NCBI RefSeq assembly: GCF_018255755.1
Contig: NZ_CP073766.1
Span: 6,694,501 to 6,758,500, forward strand
Reading direction: 5' to 3'
Source of the DNA: Chitinophaga sp. HK235
GTDB lineage: Bacteria; Bacteroidota; Bacteroidia; Chitinophagales; Chitinophagaceae
Length of the DNA: 64,000 nucleotides
The notes beneath the pieces are model-generated. The model did not search any database. It saw nothing but the letters and a program-made list of their open reading frames with translations, and was not told the origin of the DNA. Shown in pieces: positions 26,833 through 34,615 of the stretch (the first letter of the stretch is position 1; each line of letters starts with the position of its first letter). The position numbers and the translations under genes were made by a program.

Positions 26833-27378
26833 ATGAAAGCATTATCCATTCTCTTAGTTGCATTGGGTTTAACTTTTGGCGCTCAGGCGCAATATAAAAA
26901 AGCCAGCTTACAGGCTTCCGGCCTTACCTGCGCCATGTGTTCACGCGCTACCCTGGAATCTCTTCAGACATTACCCTTTGTTGATAAAATTGATACCGAT
27001 TTAGATAATACTACCTTTATCTTACACTTTAAACCGGGCGCTGCAGTGAACATCGATGCCATCAAACAGAAAGTGGAAGATGCCGGTTTTTCTGTAGGTA
27101 AACTGGTGGTGACCGCTAATTTCGACGAGGTAAAAGTTCAGAACGACACCCACGTGCCTTTTGCCGGCAGTACCCTGCATTTTATGCATATCAAAGACCA
27201 GGTGCTGAATGGTGATAAAGACATTACTGTCATCGATAAGGACTTCGTTTCTTCCAAACAGTTCAAAAAATATTCAACTGAAACAAGTATGCCCTGTTAT
27301 AAAACAGGAATAATGGCAGATTGCTGCAAGCCCCACGAAGCAAACGCTTCCAAAAGGGTTTATCATGTAACCATTTAA
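26833..27378 (+). CDS. Exported heavy-metal-associated (HMA) domain protein
   Basis: A 181-residue protein with signal peptide MKALSILLVALGLTFGAQA and an HMA ferredoxin-like domain (residues 25-95) with the metal site LTCAMCSRA, a CxxC motif as in copper chaperones. The C-terminal half has no known domain but ends in a Cys-rich part (MPCYKTG, ADCCKPHE) that could be a second metal site. The periplasmic location and the neighbours suggest copper handling. The gene is 81 bp after the HYC_CC_PP gene and 18 bp before the barrel gene. Confidence 0.82.
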   Translation: MKALSILLVALGLTFGAQAQYKKASLQASGLTCAMCSRATLESLQTLPFVDKIDTDLDNTTFILHFKPGAAVNIDAIKQKVEDAGFSVGKLVVTANFDEVKVQNDTHVPFAGSTLHFMHIKDQVLNGDKDITVIDKDFVSSKQFKKYSTETSMPCYKTGIMADCCKPHEANASKRVYHVTI

Positions 27379-27396
27379 CACTATCTTGTTTTCGGT

Positions 27397-28251
27397 ATGC
27401 GCAAACTTTTAATCGTGGTCATTGCCCTGTGTGGCATCGGCCAGGTAACAACAGCACAGGAATTATACGTCAATACAGAACCGGCCAGCAATATGCCGGC
27501 CAACTCAATGGGTATCCGGCTTAGCAATAAGTTTTTTAAAATGGAGCACGACGGTACCACCGGGATGCGGTTTGAACCGGAAGTCATGTGGGGCGTCAGT
27601 AAAAAGCTGATGGTACATGCTATTGGTTATGCCTCCAACATGATGCAGTCTTCCATCAGGATGGAAGGGGGCAGTGTTTATGCCAAATACCGGTTCCTCT
27701 CACTGGACCAGCAGCACGCCCATTTCAGGATGGCTGCCTATGTGAAAGGTTCTGTTATAGACAACCCGTATTTCCCGACCACGGAGGCAACGAAAAAGCC
27801 GTATCACAATACAGACCTGGATCTGGAAGGTGCTACTTCCGGTGTGGCTGGCGGGATCATAGCCACACAACTGTTACACAAACTGGCATTGTCTACTACG
27901 TTGGGGTATTCCCGTTATATGAACAATGTGAAGGATAATATCCCCGAAGGGTTCCCGAAAAACTCGGTCAATTATAGTTTGTCTGCAGGATACCTGGTGC
28001 TGCCGGTAAGATATAAGAATTTTAACCAGACCAATCTGAACCTGTATGTGGAATTGTTGGGTAAAACCAATACAGACGCAGCAGGACGTGGTTCTTACCT
28101 GGACATAGCGCCGGCAGTACAGTTCATTTTCAACAGTACTACCCGGCTTGATCTGTCTTACCGTACTCAGTTGGCCGGTGATATGCCGCGTAACTCATTT
28201 AACTCAATGCTGGTGCGAATAGAGCACAACATTTTTAATATTAAAAAATAA
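27397..28251 (+). CDS. Outer-membrane beta-barrel-like protein in the metal gene run
   Basis: A 284-residue exported protein (signal peptide MRKLLIVVIALCGIGQVTTA). The body alternates hydrophobic and polar residues with frequent Tyr/Phe turns (VYAKYRFLSLDQQH, TTLGYSRYMNNVKD, RLDLSYRTQLAGD), and the C-terminal strand MLVRIEHNIFNI is of barrel type. It sits between the HMA protein and the HMA-AraC regulator with gaps of 18 and 5 bp, so it is part of the same transcript and may let metal or a metal-binding partner through the outer membrane. The function is inferred from position only. Confidence 0.65.
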   Translation: MRKLLIVVIALCGIGQVTTAQELYVNTEPASNMPANSMGIRLSNKFFKMEHDGTTGMRFEPEVMWGVSKKLMVHAIGYASNMMQSSIRMEGGSVYAKYRFLSLDQQHAHFRMAAYVKGSVIDNPYFPTTEATKKPYHNTDLDLEGATSGVAGGIIATQLLHKLALSTTLGYSRYMNNVKDNIPEGFPKNSVNYSLSAGYLVLPVRYKNFNQTNLNLYVELLGKTNTDAAGRGSYLDIAPAVQFIFNSTTRLDLSYRTQLAGDMPRNSFNSMLVRIEHNIFNIKK

Positions 28252-28256
28252 TCCGC

Positions 28257-28826
28257 TTGAAAACAGATCTGTTCATAAAAAATATGGTTTGTCCGCGCTG
28301 TCTCAAAGTGGTTAGATCGGTGCTGGAAGGGGCTGGACTTACTGTTGCAGATATACAATTAGGTAAAGCTACGGTGGAAGAAAAGCTTACTGAGCAACAG
28401 TTGCAGGGAATTTCATCAGCTTTGCAGGCGGAAGGCTTTCTGTTGATTGACGATAAAAAACAACAGCTGGTAGCCGCCATCAAAAATATTGTTGTAGAAA
28501 CCGTGCATTATTCTGAGCTGGATGAAATGAGAGAAAATTTCTCCACACTGTTGGCAGGCAAATTGCAAAAGGATTACCATTATCTCAGCAGCCTCTTCTC
28601 TGAAATGGAAGGAGTAACCATCGAGCAGTATATCATCCAGCAGAAAATTGAACGGGTGAAAGAACTCCTGGAATACAATGAACTGAGTTTGAGTGAAATC
28701 AGCTACAAGATGGGCTACAGCAGTGTAGCACATCTGTCGGCACAATTCAAAAAAGTGACCGGCCTCACTCCAAGCCAGTACAAGCAGTTGAAAACGCCCA
28801 ATCGTATTCCACTGGACAAATTATAA
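28257..28826 (+). CDS. AraC-family regulator with N-terminal HMA-like metal sensor
   Basis: A 189-residue regulator. The first 65 residues are HMA-like, with KNMVCPRCLKVVRSVLEGAG carrying a CxxC site; a short linker follows, and the C-terminal 95 residues are an AraC DNA-binding domain with two helix-turn-helix units, the second being LSEISYKMGYSSVAHLSAQFKKVTGLTPSQYK. The start is a TTG five bases after the barrel stop, which keeps the whole HMA fold; an ATG at Met10 would cut it off. It probably senses copper or a similar metal and controls this gene run. Confidence 0.82.
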   Translation: MKTDLFIKNMVCPRCLKVVRSVLEGAGLTVADIQLGKATVEEKLTEQQLQGISSALQAEGFLLIDDKKQQLVAAIKNIVVETVHYSELDEMRENFSTLLAGKLQKDYHYLSSLFSEMEGVTIEQYIIQQKIERVKELLEYNELSLSEISYKMGYSSVAHLSAQFKKVTGLTPSQYKQLKTPNRIPLDKL

Positions 28827-28861
28827 TGTTGGAAGTTAGTTGTTTTAGTTTTAGTTGAAAG

Positions 28862-28892
28862 AGAGGCTACCGAACACCGTAGCCTCTTCTTT
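28862..28892 (+). terminator. Terminator of the metal gene run
   Basis: AGAGGCTAC (28862-28870) pairs with GTAGCCTCT (28879-28887), followed by TCTTT. It ends the operon after the AraC gene. Confidence 0.85.
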
Positions 28893-28906
28893 AAAAATCA
28901 GCAGAG

Positions 28907-28978
28907 ATGAAAAAGACATTATTAGTCATTTGGAAATTCATCCAATCATTATTTACTAAAAAAGAATGCTGCCGCTAA
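28907..28978 (+). CDS. Possible 23-residue peptide
   Basis: An ATG just after the terminator opens a short frame whose product begins MKKTLLVIWKFIQSLF and ends TKKECCR: a basic start, a hydrophobic helix and two Cys at the end. It looks like a small membrane peptide, and small frames of this kind follow regulators in some Bacteroidota. There is no own promoter visible and no proof of translation. Confidence 0.3.
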   Translation: MKKTLLVIWKFIQSLFTKKECCR

Positions 28979-28983
28979 GGTGT

Positions 28984-29186
28984 CCCAGGGCTGAAGCCCT
29001 GGGCTATATTGGTTTAGCTTAAAGACGGTGGTTTAAAATAATTTAGCCTGGGGCCTTAGTCCCGGGTTATTTTTTTTATATATAAATAACCATTTGTGTT
29101 TTTATAATTTAGCCCTGAGTTTTAGTATTTCCAATTGTAAATACCCCCGTATATTATCTAGTTTAGCCCAGGACTTTAGTCCTGGG
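28984..29186. repeat. Palindromic repeat cluster A
   Basis: Three hairpins, CCCAGGGC-TGAA-GCCCTGGG (28984-29003), a G-U-containing version (29047-29066) and CCCAGGAC-TTTA-GTCCTGGG (29167-29186), are spaced by 43 and 100 bp. The spacer before the last holds GAGTTTTAGTATT and a CCGTATAT element also found in cluster B at 50517-50795. This fills most of the 412-bp gap 28827-29238. It looks like an interspersed REP or MITE-type family. Confidence 0.85.
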
Positions 29187-29238
29187 AATTTTATTTTTGG
29201 CATAGAAATTATATATCTTTAGCCATTGATTTATTCAA

Positions 29239-30906
29239 ATGAAGTACAAGATTATTTTAAGTTTGTTATGCGGCTCTGGAGTGTTATTGTTAGCCTGTGG
29301 ACACCAAAAGAAACGCGTAGTTCCCCAAAAGAAACAGATTGTCGCCAACATCAGGCAGCTCGATGAAGTGATCAGGGAAAGTATCACCGAGCGATTGAAT
29401 GCTATTCAGGACAATGATGGTTTGATGGAAGACAGTCTTCCTGCATTTCGCACTGCTGCCATCCAGGATTTTTACAAGGAAAAAGACAATGCCGGCCGCT
29501 GGTCGCATGATGGGGTGGCTAATCCGATTGCAGCCACTATGCTGGCCGCTATCCGTCAGGCTGATGAGGTGGGGTTGTTACCTGCCCATTATCATGAACC
29601 GGCATTGAATGCTGCCTTTGAGCAGTTCTCTAAAGATCCTGCCGCCAAAAAAGATGCAGCCTTATGGGCCAAGGTAGACGTGATGCTCTCAGATGCTTTT
29701 ATGAGAATGGCTTCTGACCTGCGTTTTGGAGCGGCTCCCCGTGACAGTGTTACGTTGAAAGCGGACTCACTTTTTACGGATGCGGAGCTGACGGCCAAAT
29801 TAAAGCAGGCACTTGAGCAAAATGATGTTGCTGAGCTGCTGCATGGCCTGGAGCCTACCCATGCCGGCTATCTGGCGCTGAAAGAAGGTATCCATACCTT
29901 CAAGGAAAAGTATGCGTCTTATCACTGGGATACGCTGCCGCTCAATTACACGGATACTGCGGCATTCCGGTTACAGGTCATCAACCGGCTGGTTCAAAGC
30001 GGCCATCTGGACACTGCGGGCAAGGTGTTGGACAGTACTTTGCTGAAGACAGGTGTAAAAGCTTTTCAGAAAGAATTTAACATCTATCCTGATGGAGTAG
30101 CCGGCAAACGCACGGTGATGGCCATGAACAAGTCTGTGCACGACTGGGTGATGCAGGCCGGGGTAAACCTGGACCGCTGGCGCAAATTGCCGGACACGAT
30201 GCCCAACCAGTATATCATGGTTAACCTGCCCGGCTATACGCTTCGGGTGGTAGACAGCGGAGAGGTGAGGCTGGAGTCGAGGGTGATCGTAGGTACACCA
30301 CGTACCCGCACGCCTATCCTCAATTCCTACATGACCAATTTTATGCTGTATCCATACTGGCGCGTGCCTTACAGTATTGTATTTAAAGAGATGTTGCCCG
30401 CGATTAAAAAAAATGTGGGTTATCTGGCATCTAAAAACCTGGAAGTGATAGATGCTGCCGGTAATGCCGTAGATCCGTCTACGATAGACTGGAGTAAGCT
30501 GTCCAAGGGGCATTTCCCTTATGTCTTGCGGCAGATGGACGGTTTGGACAACTCGCTGGGCATCATGAAATTTAATTTCCGTAATAAATACAGTGTATAC
30601 CTGCATGATACCAATAACAGGGGGCTGTTTAAAAACGCCATGCGTGCCATGAGTCATGGTTGCGTGCGTGTGCAGCAGTGGGACAGCCTGGCGGAGTATC
30701 TGATATCTTCGCCGGATACGGCTAATCACCGGATAGACAGTGTACGCGCCTGGATAGCCCGGGAAGAAAAAAGACAGGTGGACCTTAGCAGACGTGTACC
30801 GATTTACTTCCGGTATTTTACAGCAGAAGGTAAAGAAGGGACCCTGGTGTTTTATGATGATATTTATGGAGAAGACAAGGTGGTACGCCGCCAGATGGGA
30901 TTATAA
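29239..30906 (+). CDS. L,D-transpeptidase (YcbB-type) lipoprotein
   Basis: A 555-residue cell-wall enzyme that makes 3-3 cross-links or attaches proteins to peptidoglycan. The N-terminus ends in a lipobox (LLLAC at residues 16-20). A helical scaffold domain follows (about 45-235), then a peptidoglycan-binding-like segment (VKAFQKEFNIYPDGVAGKRTVMAMN) near 275, and the YkuD catalytic domain from about 325 with the active site HGCVRV in MSHGCVRVQQW near 475. The order matches YcbB/LdtD. The stop is 29 bp before the IS copy 2 repeat, which carries its terminator. Confidence 0.92.
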   Translation: MKYKIILSLLCGSGVLLLACGHQKKRVVPQKKQIVANIRQLDEVIRESITERLNAIQDNDGLMEDSLPAFRTAAIQDFYKEKDNAGRWSHDGVANPIAATMLAAIRQADEVGLLPAHYHEPALNAAFEQFSKDPAAKKDAALWAKVDVMLSDAFMRMASDLRFGAAPRDSVTLKADSLFTDAELTAKLKQALEQNDVAELLHGLEPTHAGYLALKEGIHTFKEKYASYHWDTLPLNYTDTAAFRLQVINRLVQSGHLDTAGKVLDSTLLKTGVKAFQKEFNIYPDGVAGKRTVMAMNKSVHDWVMQAGVNLDRWRKLPDTMPNQYIMVNLPGYTLRVVDSGEVRLESRVIVGTPRTRTPILNSYMTNFMLYPYWRVPYSIVFKEMLPAIKKNVGYLASKNLEVIDAAGNAVDPSTIDWSKLSKGHFPYVLRQMDGLDNSLGIMKFNFRNKYSVYLHDTNNRGLFKNAMRAMSHGCVRVQQWDSLAEYLISSPDTANHRIDSVRAWIAREEKRQVDLSRRVPIYFRYFTAEGKEGTLVFYDDIYGEDKVVRRQMGL

Positions 30907-30933
30907 CCGATCAGTAGTAATGAACATAAAGAA

Positions 30934-30964
30934 GAGGGTGTATCAAAAGGCACCCTCTTTTTTT
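30934..30964 (+). terminator. Terminator at the left end of IS copy 2
   Basis: GAGGGTG (30934-30940) pairs with CACCCTC (30951-30957), then seven T. It contains the IS terminal repeat and stops transcription from the L,D-transpeptidase gene into the element. Confidence 0.85.
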
Positions 30965-32651
30965 ATGTAAGGTCAAACCAAATGAGGTGTTTTTGGTTTT
31001 TATAGCATGCCCAAAGGAAAAACACTTTCAGTAGTCTTTAAAGCAAACCTACAACACCAGGCGATGCTTTTTCCACCCGAAATTGGAGATCTGATAGCAG
31101 AGAATCACCCAGTCCGTGTTGTGGATAATGTGATCGAAAAGATCGACATCACTTTATTATTAAAGCGGTATAAAGCAGGAGGAACGAGCAGTTATCATCC
31201 CCGAATGCTATTGAAAGTTCTTATTTACGCCTATATAAATAACATTTACAGCAGTCGTAAAATAGAAGAAGCACTAGGACAGAACATCCACTTTATGTGG
31301 GTAAGCGGAATGAGTAAACCTGATCATAATACTATCAATAGGTTCCGCGGCGAACGCCTACAAAAAGTATTACAGCCTATATTTACCCAAGTGGTCCTGC
31401 TGTTATGTGAAGAAGGCTTATTAAACATAAAAGAGTTATACACTGACGGGACAAAGATAGAAGCCCAGGCCAATCGCTATAGTTTTGTATGGGGCAATGG
31501 TATTAAGAATAGCAAAGAAAAAATAAAACAGCAGCTAAATGACTTGTGGAAATATGCCCAATCAGTGGCAGCTTCAGAGTTAGATGATGATACAGACCCA
31601 TCTGGCTATGACAAAATAGACAGCGAAAAAGTCAGTAAAACAATAGCCGCTATCAATGAAGCCATCAAAGACAAACCAGTAGATAAGCAGATCAGACAAA
31701 AGCTGGGATATGCTCGCCGTAACTGGCCTACAGCCTTGGAGAAGTATGAAAAGCAAGAAGAAATCTTAGGTACAGACCGCAATAGTTATAGCAAAACCGA
31801 TCCCTCTGCCACCTTTATGCGAATGAAAGAAGACCATATGGGGAATGGTCAGCTCAAACCAGCATATAATCTTCAAATAAGTACTAATAATCAATATATC
31901 GTCAATTACAGCCTCCATCAGCAGACTACAGACACTTCCACTTTAATTAATCACCTCCAACAGTATATAAATCAATATAAGCGTGTACCCAGCAATATTA
32001 CAGCAGATGCAGGGTATGGTAGTGAACAGAACTATCAGTGGCTGGAAAACAAGCGGATCACAGCTTATGTAAAGCATACTTCCTTCGACCGAAATCAGCG
32101 CCAGTCAACTAAAGCAGCGGAAAAGTTCAAGGTTGAAAACTTACCCTACAATGCTGAAAAAGATTATTACATCTGCCCTGCTGGCCAGCGAATGCGCAGA
32201 AAAAGCATATTCCCCAAAACAAACAAAAACGGTTATGAACAAACGATAACTACGTATCAGGCTAGAACATGCGAGGGGTGTACATTACGGACGCAATGCC
32301 ATAAACAACCAACAAATCGTGTCATAGAAGTAAATCATAATCTAAATCGCCTTAAATCTCTGGCTGACAAGCGATTAAAAACGAAAAAAGGTATACAGAA
32401 GCGCAAACAACGATGCTACGATGTGGAGCCTGTCTTCGCTAATATCAAGCATAACCATGGCTTTAAAAGATTTATGCTGAAAGGGTTGGATAAAATAACC
32501 ACCGAAATAGGATTACTGGCCATGGCTCACAATCTTAGAAAGAAAACAGCATAAAATCGGACTAACCCTTCACTCCTAAAAATGAAAATCACAAAATCAT
32601 TATAAAAATCTGGATATCAAACAAAGAAGCCGTCTCTTGTTTTGAGACGGC
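30936..32651 (+). mobile_element. IS1182-family insertion sequence, copy 2
   Basis: About 1.72 kb, in the opposite orientation to copy 1. The left end GGGTGTATCAAAA (30936) and the right end, GCCGTCTCAAAAC on the minus strand (ending 32651), match those of copy 1. The bases outside, AAAGAAGA on the left and TTCTTCTTT on the right, are inverse to each other and differ from those of copy 1. A group II intron begins 13 bp after the right end. It lies between the convergent L,D-transpeptidase and isocitrate dehydrogenase genes. Confidence 0.88.
31007..32554 (+). CDS. IS1182-family transposase, copy 2
   Basis: A complete 515-residue DDE transposase without frameshift, colinear with copy 1 and about 88% identical by hand count. 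The same blocks are seen: MLFPPEIGDLI, PDHNTINRFRGERLQ, LYTDGTKIEAQANR, TADAGYGSEQNYQWLEN, the Cys pairs CPAGQRM and CEGCTLRTQC, and IKHNHGFKRFMLKG. Silent changes are frequent even where the protein is nearly identical (the first 155 residues), so both copies have been under selection and came as separate lineages. It may still be active. Confidence 0.94.
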   Translation: MPKGKTLSVVFKANLQHQAMLFPPEIGDLIAENHPVRVVDNVIEKIDITLLLKRYKAGGTSSYHPRMLLKVLIYAYINNIYSSRKIEEALGQNIHFMWVSGMSKPDHNTINRFRGERLQKVLQPIFTQVVLLLCEEGLLNIKELYTDGTKIEAQANRYSFVWGNGIKNSKEKIKQQLNDLWKYAQSVAASELDDDTDPSGYDKIDSEKVSKTIAAINEAIKDKPVDKQIRQKLGYARRNWPTALEKYEKQEEILGTDRNSYSKTDPSATFMRMKEDHMGNGQLKPAYNLQISTNNQYIVNYSLHQQTTDTSTLINHLQQYINQYKRVPSNITADAGYGSEQNYQWLENKRITAYVKHTSFDRNQRQSTKAAEKFKVENLPYNAEKDYYICPAGQRMRRKSIFPKTNKNGYEQTITTYQARTCEGCTLRTQCHKQPTNRVIEVNHNLNRLKSLADKRLKTKKGIQKRKQRCYDVEPVFANIKHNHGFKRFMLKGLDKITTEIGLLAMAHNLRKKTA

Positions 32652-32660
32652 TTCTTCTTT
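32626..32660. terminator. Terminator at the right end of IS copy 2, target of the intron
   Basis: GAAGCCGTCTC (32626-32636) pairs perfectly with GAGACGGCTTC (32644-32654) around TTGTTTT and is followed by TTCTTT. It stops transcripts leaving the IS. The intron starts ten bases after the stem, which is the site preference of group IIC introns. Confidence 0.88.
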
Positions 32661-32664
32661 TGTA

Positions 32665-34602
32665 GTGCGCCCGGCACGGGCGCAAACTCTAGGGTGGAAG
32701 TCCCGAACGCGCCTTGATAGTAGGAAGCGTTAACTGATGGCAAGGGTGTCCTTCGTGAGAAGGAATCTGAAGGAAGCCTAAGGTAAATCTCCGGCCTGAC
32801 GAACAGGAAGCAGATGAGAGGCAGTTAAATGTTGGGCGAGTTTGCTACACAAAACAAAGCCCTATACTATCGGAGACATTTAGCTGTAAATCTGACAGGC
32901 ATATGGAGAGAAAGTTTGCGTTCTTACCCGGGGAGATCTGTGCAACTGCTGCCTTAAGGAGACGCGTATCCACTAAGGGGCAATGGATGGCAGAGATGCC
33001 ATTGCAGGTTTTACAGAAGTCAGCTCTGGTCGTAGTACCTGTCGCCTAAACAGGAAAGGGCCAGACATCAGGAGCTTTGGAGTAAATCTGGAACTGGGAG
33101 TGTTGCCATGAAAGCAGAAAACTTACTCATTAGGTAAGGCTATATTAAGAGTATAGGGCTGGAAGCCTGAAGGTATTAATAAGCGCTGAGTTACACTTTG
33201 ACGGAAAGAAAGAAACAAGGCGGACAGGACAGGAAAAAAAAATGCAGATGTTAAATGGAGTTACTGGAACGCATACTTGATAACCGTAATGTCCGCCGTG
33301 CCTATGAACGGGTAATGGCGAATAAGGGCAGTGGCGGAGTAGACGGGATCGGGATCGAAGGATTTAAATCCCATTTACAAAAGGTCTGGCCTTCGGTGAA
33401 AGCAAGGATAGAGGAAGGAAACTATCAACCATCTGCAGTAAGGAGAGTTGATATACCTAAGCCATCAGGTGGAACAAGGACATTGGGCATCCCCACCTTA
33501 CTGGACAGGTTAATACAACAGGCTATAGCACAGCAACTGACAATTATCTATGATGAAACGTTCAGCGAAAACAGCTATGGGTTCAGGGCAAAACGAAACG
33601 CGCATCAGGCATTATTAAAAGCGCGGGACTACGTAAATGCAGGCTACAGTCATGTAGTAGACATTGACATGGCAAAGTTCTTTGACCGTGTGAACCACAG
33701 CTATCTGATGAATCTGCTGGGTCAGCGAATAAAGGACAGGCGTGTGTTACGTCTGATCCATAGTTACCTGAAAGCAGGAGTTATGATGGATGGGATAGCA
33801 ACGGTAAACAGAGAAGGAACTCCGCAGGGAGGCCCTCTAAGCCCGATACTGTCCAACGTACTGTTGGACAAACTGGATAAAGAGCTGGAAATGCGAGGTC
33901 ACCGTTTTGTAAGATACGCCGATGATGTGTGCGTGTTCCTGCGGAGCAAACGGAGCGCTGCGCGGGTTCTGGATAGCGTAAGTATGTACATTGAGAAGGA
34001 GCTGAAACTGGAAGTGAACCGGAGTAAGAGCACAGTAACACGGCCCTGGAAGGGAAAGACACTAGGCTATAGCTTCTACCACAAGAAGGGAGAAAAGGGA
34101 CTGACGATTGCCCGGAGTAGCATAGCAAGGTACAAGTCCAAAGTCCGTGAAATTACCTCTCGAAGCAAGCCATACGCCATGTACAAGCGTTATGAGCTGT
34201 TGAGGCAATTAAACCGGGGTTGGTCAAACTACTTTAAACTGAACGAAGCAAAGAGCCTGTTCAAAGAACTAGATCAATGGGTTCAGCGGCGGATCAGGCA
34301 ATGTCACTGGAAGCAATGGAGGTTACCGAGGACGAAAGTGGCAATGCTTATAAAGTTGGGGACGCCCAACTGGCAGGCATATCAATGGGGTAACACAAGA
34401 AAAGGGTCGTGGCGAATAAGCGGAAGTCCCATATTACAACGCGCTCTGAACAAATCCTTACTAAAACGGGAAGGGTACTTACCCCTTGCTGAGTTAAGTA
34501 CCCTTCCAACTGTATTATTCTGATGGGCCGCCGTATACGGGACCGTACGTACGGTGGCTGGAGGGGACGGTGTAGGAATTAATCCTACACCTCCTACTCA
34601 AT
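32665..34602 (+). mobile_element. Group II intron, probably bacterial class C (IIC)
   Basis: The 5' end GTGCGCCCGGCACGGGCGC fits the group II start GUGYG. About 590 nt of structured RNA without a gene (domains I-III and part of IV) come before the maturase gene. After its stop, domain V is visible at 34527-34558: GCCGCCGTA pairs with TACGGTGGC, with a 2-nt CG bulge and an apical TACG/CGTA stem. Domain VI follows (GGTGTAGGA pairing with TCCTACACC), and the 3' end is near CTACTCAAT. Position directly behind a terminator and a maturase without endonuclease domain point to class C. The exact 3' base is uncertain by a few nt. Confidence 0.9.
33255..34523 (+). CDS. ltrA: Group II intron reverse transcriptase/maturase
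   Basis: A 422-residue intron-encoded protein. The reverse-transcriptase blocks are complete: KGSGGVDGIGIEGF near residue 20, SENSYGFRAKRNAHQAL near 105, DIDMAKFFDRVNH near 138, GTPQGGPLSPILSNVLLDKLD near 190, and the active site RYADDVCVF near 220. The maturase X domain follows (GYSFYHKKGEKGL and LNRGWSNYFKLNE). No HNH endonuclease domain exists, as in class C introns, which prime on a nascent DNA strand. It helps the intron splice and retrohome. Confidence 0.95.
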   Translation: MELLERILDNRNVRRAYERVMANKGSGGVDGIGIEGFKSHLQKVWPSVKARIEEGNYQPSAVRRVDIPKPSGGTRTLGIPTLLDRLIQQAIAQQLTIIYDETFSENSYGFRAKRNAHQALLKARDYVNAGYSHVVDIDMAKFFDRVNHSYLMNLLGQRIKDRRVLRLIHSYLKAGVMMDGIATVNREGTPQGGPLSPILSNVLLDKLDKELEMRGHRFVRYADDVCVFLRSKRSAARVLDSVSMYIEKELKLEVNRSKSTVTRPWKGKTLGYSFYHKKGEKGLTIARSSIARYKSKVREITSRSKPYAMYKRYELLRQLNRGWSNYFKLNEAKSLFKELDQWVQRRIRQCHWKQWRLPRTKVAMLIKLGTPNWQAYQWGNTRKGSWRISGSPILQRALNKSLLKREGYLPLAELSTLPTVLF

Positions 34603-34615
34603 TTTGACAGAAAAA

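Noticed and set aside
28984..29186. Palindromic repeats read as a CRISPR array
   Set aside because: Repeats are too variable, spacers differ strongly in length and are shared between clusters, and no cas gene is near.
33255..34523. Reverse transcriptase as part of a retron, DGR or defence system
   Set aside because: Maturase X domain, 5' ribozyme sequence and domains V/VI around the gene identify a group II intron.
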